From an uncultured Mycoplasmataceae bacterium (GTDB lineage: Bacteria; Bacillota_I; Bacilli_A; Mycoplasmatales; Mycoplasmoidaceae), in the NCBI GenBank assembly GCA_949290035.1, contig CASEQO010000129.1, positions 1 through 6,370 on the forward strand: 6,370 bases of DNA, given 5' to 3'. Shown one piece after another: positions 1-5,824 of this stretch (its first letter is position 1; every line of letters starts with the position of its first letter). A model generated the notes under the pieces. It was given only the letters and a program-made list of their open reading frames with translations. It was not told the origin of the DNA and ran no database searches. The translations under genes and the position numbers were made by a program.

Positions 1-864
1 ATTAAAAATTCGGAATTTTTAACTAATAATGAATTTAATTTAATAAAAGATTATGCTGTTAATTCAATATTAATAAATGATGATATGAAAGAAGGGTTAA
101 TTTATACTTGTTTAAAATCAAATAATATATCAATGGAAAATTGAAAAAAGATTTTTAAAAATAATCAAAATTCTATTAAAAAATATTTTCTTTCTAAAAA
201 CATAAATTGCACAAAAGATGATGATGCTTTATTTCAAAAAATTATTTTTTCTTGTTTGCATTTAAAATTAAATCCTATAAAAGAAAAAAATATTTCCACT
301 ACCTTAGATGATTTACATAAAGAATTTGAAAATTTATATAAAAAAAATTGTGAAGCTTTAGAACTAAAAGTTGAGTTTAAAGCATTAAATAACAAAATTT
401 TTGAAAAATCTTTTGATTTGGATATTGAAGAATGATTTAAAGATATAAAAGGAAAAATTCAAATAAAAATAGACGAGTTAAAAGACGATATAAAAAACGA
501 TCTACAATCGATTAGATATGAATTAATAACTAAATTTGAAGACCTTACTAAAGACATTAAAAAAATTGATGAATCAATAAAAGATAATAAAGATATAACT
601 AATAGTATTAATGAACGTAATTTAAAAACTATGTTTGATGAAATTAGAAATTGCAGAAATCAATATGCACATTCTGATAAAAAATCTATCTCTAATGAAT
701 GAGATATTGAAGAAATTATTAAAGATATAGAAAAGAATAAAAAATACATTAATTGGTTAGATGAAAATAGAGAAAAAATAATAGATGAAATTAAAAAAAC
801 ATGAAAAAACAAAAAAAGGAAAATAAATAATGAGTCACACAATTGTATTAAGTTATCATGATAA
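1..864 (+). CDS. HEPN-motif protein, C-terminal part (gene runs in from the left edge)
   Basis: The frame is open from base 1 to a TAA at 862-864 when UGA is read as Trp, giving 287 residues with no start inside the window. UGA codons lie at 142, 433, 700, 802 and 859; the single TGG is at 754. The protein is rich in Lys, Glu, Asp, Asn and Ile. Residues about 140-205 look like a long charged coiled coil (WFKDIKGKIQ onward). Residues 216-224 read RNCRNQYAH and contain R219-N-x3-H224, the Rx4-6H signature of HEPN domains, in which the polar residue after Arg is usually N, D or H; many HEPN proteins are metal-independent RNases. No membrane segment or signal peptide is seen in this part. The last 12 codons overlap the next gene, implying coupled translation. 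The N-terminal half resembles nothing I recognise. The HEPN assignment rests on the motif and its helical context only, and a non-catalytic HEPN or chance match is possible. Confidence 0.8.
814..832 (+). promoter_or_regulatory. Ribosome binding site and start of the 320-residue protein, inside the upstream gene
   Basis: An A-rich stretch with AAAGGA ends at base 820, nine bases before the ATG at 830-832. The site lies within the upstream frame, which ends only at 864. This supports ATG 830 as the start and suggests translational coupling between the two genes. Confidence 0.55.
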
Positions 865-1792
865 ACAATTATATAAATCAACATGTGATAATTTCACAAA
901 TAAAATAAAAGAAATTCAAAAATGTGAATATATTAATCAAAATGAAAGAGAAATAGTAAATGATTTAGAAAATAATGTTCAAACTATTTTAAATATAATA
1001 AAAAGGAATTATATAAGCGAAGGTGAAAAGGTGCAATTATTATCATCGGTTAGTTCAATAGAGAAACAAATAGCTAACTTATATAATATTGTTGTTAAAA
1101 GTAATAAATTAAATAGCATAATAGAAAAAATAAATACTAGTGAGATAAACAAGTTTGATTTAGTGTCAAAACATGGTGTTTTAGCGATTGAAACAATAGA
1201 ATATTTAACTAAAAATAATATTATGTTAACTAATGAAAACTTTAACAAATATATTGAAAAAATAGGAAATGAAAAATTAGAAGAAGAAAAGTTAAATGAA
1301 TATATAAATAACTCAATTGAACAAATTAGAAATTCTTTAATACCTGATGCCATTAAGATAGATTTAATAAATATTGTTAGAAATCAAAAAGATATAAATT
1401 TAATTAAAGATAATTTTGCTGTAATTGAATCAAAAGAAAATGAATATTTAAGATTAAATGAGTTTATGAAAAAGTTGATTGAAACATTAGGAAAACAAGG
1501 TTTTAAAATTAATTCTAAATCTGTTTATAAATTTAATGAAAATGAAAATACTATCGAATGTAGATTTAACATGGTTAATTCAAATAACAATACAGTTCAA
1601 TTTAAATTAGATTCTAATAATAATTTTTCTTATAAACTAGGAAATTATGTTGGTCATGCTTGTGAAAAAACAACTGAAAAATTAATAAATGACCTAAAAA
1701 AACTAAATATTGAAATTGAAGTGAAAAATATAAAAAGAGATTATGAATATAATGAAAGAGAAATGGAAAAAGAAATAACTTACAATAAATAG
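830..1792 (+). CDS. Unknown protein with helical N-terminal region and DUF1257/DUF2997-like C-terminal domain
   Basis: This is a 320-residue protein without Trp, Cys-poor, strongly charged, and lacking a signal peptide or membrane segment, so probably cytosolic. It begins MSHTIVLSYHDKQLY. The start MSH plus a short beta-like strand recalls DUF1257 (Ycf35-type) proteins. Residues about 20-215 are predicted by eye to be long helices. Residues about 210-300 form a compact module in which a strand pair (VQFKLDSNNNFSYKL) is followed by GNYVGHACEKTTEKLINDL at 271-289. The pattern G-x-x-C followed by an amphipathic helix is like the small DUF2997/DUF1257 family, whose genes often neighbour AAA+ ATPases. 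This similarity is from memory of patterns and is weak. The gene overlaps its upstream neighbour by 35 bases and lies 7 bases before the ATPase gene, so it probably acts with both, perhaps as an adaptor or substrate-recruiting partner. Its function is not known. Confidence 0.88.
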   Translation: MSHTIVLSYHDKQLYKSTCDNFTNKIKEIQKCEYINQNEREIVNDLENNVQTILNIIKRNYISEGEKVQLLSSVSSIEKQIANLYNIVVKSNKLNSIIEKINTSEINKFDLVSKHGVLAIETIEYLTKNNIMLTNENFNKYIEKIGNEKLEEEKLNEYINNSIEQIRNSLIPDAIKIDLINIVRNQKDINLIKDNFAVIESKENEYLRLNEFMKKLIETLGKQGFKINSKSVYKFNENENTIECRFNMVNSNNNTVQFKLDSNNNFSYKLGNYVGHACEKTTEKLINDLKKLNIEIEVKNIKRDYEYNEREMEKEITYNK

Positions 1793-1802
1793 GAGAAATA
1801 TG
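1791..1802 (+). promoter_or_regulatory. Strong Shine-Dalgarno site for the AAA+ ATPase gene
   Basis: AGGAGA at 1791-1796 is the best ribosome binding site in the window. It overlaps the TAG stop (1790-1792) of the preceding gene and sits about four bases before ATG 1800, which is slightly short. It fixes the ATPase start at 1800 and indicates tight coupling to the preceding gene. Confidence 0.75.
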
Positions 1803-3680
1803 TCATTTTATAAATCGTTGAGTCAATTAACTTTAAAAATAGAACAAAAAAATATAATTTTTGTTTCTGGAAACGTTAACGAAATAATTGATACAAATAT
1901 GAATTCATACAAAAAATTATTTAATTTGTTAGATGTGGATAGTAGCAAAAATATAATAAATTTAATTGAACATATTTGTAGACAATGTGAATTTCTTGAT
2001 TATAATACAATTAAATTTTTTACACCTAAAAATGGAATAGTTAACTTTTTTGATAAAAATTGTTCAAAAGAAGATGATGAAAATTCAGATGATGAATTTT
2101 TAGAAATTAGTACAAGCAAAAATTTAGATAGTTTTATAGATGAAATAAATAATGAAATAAAGATAATTGATGATCTAAATAATTTAGGTAAAAGATTGTA
2201 CATTATAGATTGTGGAGATATTTTGTTAGAAAAACAATCAGGTTCTTCTCAATCTAAAATTGCGAACTTGGTAGAATTATTTACTAACCTTGAAAATCAA
2301 AATGCAACAATTTTACATAAAACTAAATTAAAACTGGTGATTATAGCTAGAAATCAAGATTTTATAAATCTATTAATTTATAGAAATAATATTGAACATT
2401 CTTCTATAACATTATTACTCCCAAATAAAGATGAAAGAGAGGAATTTTATAAAGCATATAAGGAAAGATTTAATTGTTTAATAGATACATGTAAAGACAT
2501 AGATCATCAAGATTATAGAGATGTAATAACTTATACTGATGGAATGTCTTTAAGAGAAATATTTCAATATGCAAAAATAAGTAAAAAATCAAATCTATTT
2601 TTATCAAATAGTAAAGTCTCATTCAAAGATTTATATAAACTAATAAATTTTAATAAACAAGAGTCTGAGTGAGAAAAAATTGATTTACAAAAAATGAAAA
2701 ATATTAATGAAATTCTTTCAAAAAGAGTTAAAGGTCAAGATGAAGCTATACAAATAGTGAAATCAACATTAATTAGAAGTTTTACAGGAATGAATGGAAT
2801 TTTACATTCATCCTCAAATAATAGAAAACCAAAAGGTGCATTATTTTTTGTAGGTCCAACTGGTACTGGTAAAACAGAGTTAGCAAAATCTATTTCTGAA
2901 TTTGTATTTGGAGAAGAAACAAGAATAATAAGATTTGATATGAGCGAATTCAACCAAGAGCATAGTGATCAAAGATTAATCGGTGCTCCTCCGGGATATG
3001 TAGGGCATTCCTCTGGTGGAGAATTAACTAATGCTGTTAAGCAAAAACCATTCTCTATTTTACTTTTTGATGAAATAGAAAAAGCTCATCCTAGAATTCT
3101 TGATAAATTTTTACAAATTTTAGAAGATGGTAGATTAACATCTTCTCAAGGAGAAGTTATAGATTTTAGTGAGACATTTATAATATTTACATCAAATATT
3201 GGTGCAAAAGATGTTGATAAAATTAATATTGATTCAAATAAAGAAATTCATAAACATTTTATAAGTTCAGTATCTAATTTTTTCAAAAACGAAATTGGAA
3301 GACCAGAACTTTTAAACAGAATAGGATATAAAAATATTGTTCCTTTTAATTTTGTTACAAATGAAGGAATAATTTCAAATATCATTAATTCAAAATTATT
3401 AAGTTTTGGTGAACAACTAAAAAAGGATAAAAATATAGACTTGACATACAAAAATAATGCTAAAGAAATAATTGTAAAGGAAGTGATAAAAAAATATGAT
3501 AAAAAAATGGGAGGCCGTGGAATTATTGTTGAGTTAGAAACTGTCTTTATTGATAAATTATCTTCGTCAATGTTTCAGAAATATAATGTTATTATGGATA
3601 ATATTAAAAACAAAAAAATCACATCAATTCAATGTTTAATTAATAATGGGGAAATTGAATTTAACTTTATAGAAAATTAA
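1800..3680 (+). CDS. Two-module AAA+ ATPase: degenerate N-terminal AAA module plus ClpB/ClpC-type D2 domain
   Basis: One 626-residue protein; the UGA at 2670-2672 is Trp291, not a stop, and the joined linker (WEKIDLQKM, then ILSKRVKGQDEA) matches the usual entry into a Clp D2 domain. Residues 1-290 resemble an AAA+ core that lost its P-loop: a strand IIFVSG at 19-24 without GxxGxGKT, a Walker-B-like RLYIIDCGD at 132-140, and a lid-like TYTDGMSLREI. Residues 299-626 are a full ATPase domain: Walker A GPTGTGKT 352-359, pore loop GYVG 399-402, Walker B LLFDEIEKAH with D424/E425, sensor 1 N466, arginine finger R507 and sensor 2 in GGRG with R573. It lacks the ClpB N-domain and middle domain. No ClpP-docking tripeptide ([ILV]-G-[FL]) is seen between sensor 1 and the arginine finger. 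It is therefore likely an ATP-driven protein remodeller without an attached protease. Its substrate may be a product of the operon, but this is inference. Confidence 0.93.
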
Positions 3681-3709
3681 TAATAGATATATTTATATGT
3701 ACTTAAATT

Positions 3710-3796
3710 ACAAATAATTAGAATAAAATGAAGACTAGAAATGAGATTTATTTTAGTATTTACACCTAGTTTTATTAGATTAATTATTTGTTTTTT
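3710..3796 (+). terminator. Long imperfect inverted repeat ending in a T6 run, probable terminator of the AAA+ operon
   Basis: ACAAATAATTA (3710-3720) pairs perfectly with TAATTATTTGT (3781-3791). In the same register AATAAAA (3722-3728) pairs with TTTTATT (3770-3776), and further in ACTAG (3734-3738) pairs with CTAGT (3766-3770), sharing one base with the previous arm. The outer arm is followed directly by TTTTTT (3791-3796). Together these give an extended hairpin about 82 bases long, beginning about 30 bases after the ATPase stop codon. It would serve as an intrinsic terminator, but the stem is nearly all A-T, so it is weaker than a GC-rich one. It could instead be the remnant of a small mobile element; no target-site duplication was found. 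Confidence 0.4.
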
Positions 3797-3890
3797 ATTA
3801 TTTAATACAATTAAATTTAGAATAAAATTTATGAAAAAATTAACAGATTTATTATTTATTTTAATATGTTATACTAATTTTATTATTTAA
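3741..3890 (+). CDS. Doubtful 49-residue hydrophobic ORF
   Basis: An ATG at 3741 opens a 49-codon frame ending in TAA at 3888-3890. In code 4 the frame stays open upstream to 3687. The product is hydrophobic with Arg/Lys spacing: residues about 2-24 (MRFILVFTPSFIRLI onward) and 36-49 (LLFILICYTNFII) could be membrane segments. There is no convincing ribosome binding site, the frame lies across the inverted repeat and the candidate nagA promoter, and AT-rich random sequence readily encodes Phe/Ile/Leu runs. It may be a small membrane peptide, a gene remnant or chance; chance is most likely. Confidence 0.15.
   Translation: MRFILVFTPSFIRLIICFLLFNTIKFRIKFMKKLTDLLFILICYTNFII
3867..3875 (+). promoter_or_regulatory. 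Extended -10 promoter candidate for nagA
   Basis: TGTTATACT at 3867-3875 fits the extended -10 form TGnTATAmT. Transcription would begin near 3882, about 23 bases before the nagA ATG at 3905. No good -35 box lies 16-18 bases upstream; TTAACA at 3840-3845 is about 24 bases away, which is too far. Extended -10 promoters can work without a -35. The site lies downstream of the terminator-like repeat, as expected for a new transcription unit. Confidence 0.4.
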
Positions 3891-3904
3891 TAAAAGAAAA
3901 GAAT

Positions 3905-5043
3905 ATGATTTATAAAAATGCGTTAATACAACAAAAGATAATCAATTTTTTGGATGGATAGAAATAGAAGATAAAAGTAAAAAACTTTTAAGTATTAATA
4001 AGGGTGAATGTTCTAAGGACGGTATAGATTGTCAGAATAATATATTGATGCCAGGTTTTATTGATTCTCACACTCATGGTGCTTTTGGATTTTCTTTTGA
4101 TAATGATTTAGAAAATAAAGAATTATTTCTAGAATATTTAAAAGGTATGAAAAATGAAGGTGTAATAGGTATTGTAGGTACAAGTGTAACATCATCATTA
4201 GACAAGTTATATAATAATTTAAATTCAATAAAAAAAATTATTAATCATAAAGAAAAAGATTTTCCTGAAATATTAACATGACATTTTGAAGGTCCTTTTA
4301 TTTCGAAAGCAAAAAAAGGAGCTCATGAAGAAGATTTAATTATTCTTATGGATGAACAATTTTTAAAAATGATAAAAAATAAATTAAATATAAAAAATAT
4401 AGTTTTAACTATTGATTCATCAGAAGAGCAAAATAAAAAAATGATGGTTAAATATAAAAATGATTTTATATTTTCTTTAGGCCATTCCAATGCAAATTAT
4501 GAACAAGCAAAATTCGCTTTTAATAATGGTATTAAAAGAGTAACACACCTATATAATGCAATGAGTGGTTTTTCTCATTCTGGTGAGCTTGGAATTATTA
4601 ATGCTATTTTTAATAAAGAATTCAAGAAAAATTTGTGTATTGAATTAATTGCAGATGGTGTTCATGTCTCAAATAAAGTTATTAAATACACATATGACAA
4701 TATTGATATAAATAATATTTGTTTAATAACTGATTCATTATCTTCTAAAGGTTTAGAGGATGGATTTTATAAATTAGGAGATTTAGATATTGAAAAAAAA
4801 GGTAATTGATTTTATTTAAAAGATAAGCCAAATCTTGCTGGTTCTGGAATTAAGTTTAATTGAATGTTAAAATATTTTATGAAAATAACTAAATGTAGCT
4901 GAAGTGATATAGTAAAAGTTAGTTCATATAATACTGCCAGAAGTTTAAAGTTATCTAATAATTATGGAGATTTTGTTGTTGGTAAGAAAATTAATTTCGT
5001 ATTAATAGATAAAAAATTTAACATAAAAGAAGTTTTTATTTAG
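3905..5043 (+). pseudogene. nagA: N-acetylglucosamine-6-phosphate deacetylase, frameshifted near the N-terminus
   Basis: NagA removes acetate from GlcNAc-6-P to give GlcN-6-P in cytosolic amino-sugar and chitin-derived sugar use. ATG 3905 starts MIYKNALIQQKIINFLDG and meets TAG at 3959. The -1 frame from 3952 then continues GWIEIEDKSKKLL through to TAG 5041-5043, reading UGA as Trp at 4279, 4807, 4861 and 4900. Restoring one base near the T6 run (3946-3951) gives about 379 residues, the family's normal length. In that numbering the metal and catalytic residues are all present: H56-T-H58 (Firmicutes-type HxH), E129 in HFEGPF, H194 in SLGHSN, H215 in VTHLYNAMSG and D277 in LITDS. Starts available downstream of the break (TTG 4045, ATG 4048) would lose about 48 residues, including the N-terminal strands of the beta-sandwich. 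The gene may be a recent pseudogene, carry a sequence error, or be decoded by slippage. An A-rich AAAAGAAAAG before the ATG is a weak ribosome binding site. Confidence 0.85.
3946..3952 (+). other. T-run heptamer at the nagA frameshift
   Basis: T TTT TTG (3946-3952, spaced by the zero frame) follows the X XXY YYZ pattern of -1 slippery sites. Slipping here moves ribosomes from the ATG 3905 frame into the long nagA frame at GGA 3952 before the TAG at 3959. It is equally a homopolymer where a T may have been lost by mutation or miscalled. No clear stimulatory stem was identified just downstream. Confidence 0.4.
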
Positions 5044-5048
5044 ATAAT

Positions 5049-5078
5049 AATAAGGTGCTGAAAAGTATCTTATTTTTT
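5049..5078 (+). terminator. Rho-independent-type terminator after nagA
   Basis: AATAAGGTGCT (5049-5059) pairs with AGTATCTTATT (5064-5074) over 11 positions, two of them G-T, closing a GAAA tetraloop at 5060-5063. The 3' arm runs into a T6 tract (5073-5078). It begins five bases after the nagA stop codon. It sits directly before the tlyA ribosome binding site, so readthrough or another promoter must supply tlyA, and it may act as an attenuator. Confidence 0.75.
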
Positions 5079-5092
5079 AAAGGATACATATG
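5079..5092 (+). promoter_or_regulatory. Ribosome binding site of tlyA, potentially masked by an alternative hairpin
   Basis: AAAGGA (5079-5084) lies five bases before ATG 5090 and fixes the tlyA start. GTATCTT (5065-5071) can pair with AGGATAC (5081-5087), one G-T pair included, which would cover this site. That pairing excludes the terminator hairpin, because both use 5065-5071. Confidence 0.6.
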
Positions 5093-5824
5093 CGTTTGGA
5101 TAAATATTTAGTAGAAGTCAAAAAAATAGAAAGTAGATCAATTGCTCAATCATTGATAAAAAATAACAATATAAAAGTTAATGGAAATGTTTTAAACAAA
5201 TCAAATTATATTGTTAAAGAAAATGATAATATAGAAATATTGGGTGAAAATAAATATGTATCTAGAGCTGCATATAAATTATTAAAAGCAATTGAAACTT
5301 TTAATATTGTTTTAGAAGATAAGGTCATTGTTGACATAGGTAGTTCAACTGGTGGCTTTGTACAAGTTTGTTTAGAAAATAAATGTAATTATATTTATGC
5401 TATTGATGTTGGAACAAATCAGCTACATAAAAGTCTTAGAAACATTAATAACATTAAAATTTTAGAGAATACAAATTTTAGATATATAGATAATAATTTG
5501 ATAGATAAAAAAATTGATTTTATAACTTGTGATGTATCTTTTATATCTTCAAAATTAATTCTTGAAAAAATATTAAATTTATTTAATTACAAAATAGAGG
5601 CTATTTTTTTATTAAAACCACAATTTGAAGCAGGTAAAGAAATAATATCTAAACATGATGGATATGTACCTGAAAAATATCATAAAAAAATAATTGATGA
5701 TTATATCTCATTTTGTAATGAAAAAAAAATTAAAGTATTAGCTATGGTTGAATCTCCTACATTAGGATCAAAATTAAATAATAAAGAATATTTAATTCAC
5801 TTAGAGATAAATTATGAAAAATAA
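5090..5824 (+). CDS. tlyA: TlyA-family rRNA (cytidine-2'-O)-methyltransferase
   Basis: A complete 244-residue protein with no Trp codon. TlyA proteins transfer a methyl group from SAM to ribose 2'-OH of cytidines in rRNA (23S C1920, and 16S C1409 for the longer type). An N-terminal S4 RNA-binding domain spans about residues 1-60 (MRLDKYLVEV, then SRSIAQSLIKNNNIKVNG). The FtsJ-like Rossmann methyltransferase follows, with SAM loop VDIGSSTGGF at 81-90. The expected K-D-K-E set is visible: K63 in SRAAYKL, D148 in CDVSF, K176 in LKPQFE and E233 in NKEYL, with spacing nearly equal to that known for mycobacterial TlyA. The short N- and C-terminal ends fit the shorter type I form, thought to act only on 23S; that subtype call is inference. 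The old name 'hemolysin A' is misleading. The gene overlaps the polymerase gene by 11 bases and follows a terminator-like hairpin. Confidence 0.95.
   Translation: MRLDKYLVEVKKIESRSIAQSLIKNNNIKVNGNVLNKSNYIVKENDNIEILGENKYVSRAAYKLLKAIETFNIVLEDKVIVDIGSSTGGFVQVCLENKCNYIYAIDVGTNQLHKSLRNINNIKILENTNFRYIDNNLIDKKIDFITCDVSFISSKLILEKILNLFNYKIEAIFLLKPQFEAGKEIISKHDGYVPEKYHKKIIDDYISFCNEKKIKVLAMVESPTLGSKLNNKEYLIHLEINYEK

Noticed and set aside
660..884. Minus-strand 74-codon hydrophobic ORF
   Set aside because: It is antisense to genes 1 and 2, made of Phe/Ile/Leu/Ser runs that arise from complementing Lys/Glu/Asn-rich coding sequence; no ribosome site or domain.
1009..1353. Minus-strand 114-codon ORF
   Set aside because: Lies wholly within the 320-residue gene; low-complexity Ile/Leu/Phe/Ser composition is the expected antisense shadow.
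2000..2203. Minus-strand 67-codon ORF
   Set aside because: Antisense to the acidic stretch of the AAA+ ATPase, giving Ser/Ile/Phe runs; no sign of an independent gene.
2786..2814. Hairpin with ATGAATG and CATTCAT arms
   Set aside because: It lies in the ATPase coding sequence (linker before Walker A) with no T-tract or regulatory position; probably chance.
2735..2953. Minus-strand 72-codon ORF
   Set aside because: Antisense to the conserved Walker A region of the ATPase; a shadow of a constrained coding sequence.
3248..3451. Minus-strand 67-codon ORF
   Set aside because: Antisense to the arginine-finger region of the ATPase; no ribosome site, no motif.
2694..3680. Stand-alone Clp D2 gene starting at ATG 2694
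   Set aside because: The frame is continuous upstream through UGA (Trp) to ATG 1800 with a strong ribosome site there; ATG 2694 has no convincing ribosome site and is an internal Met.
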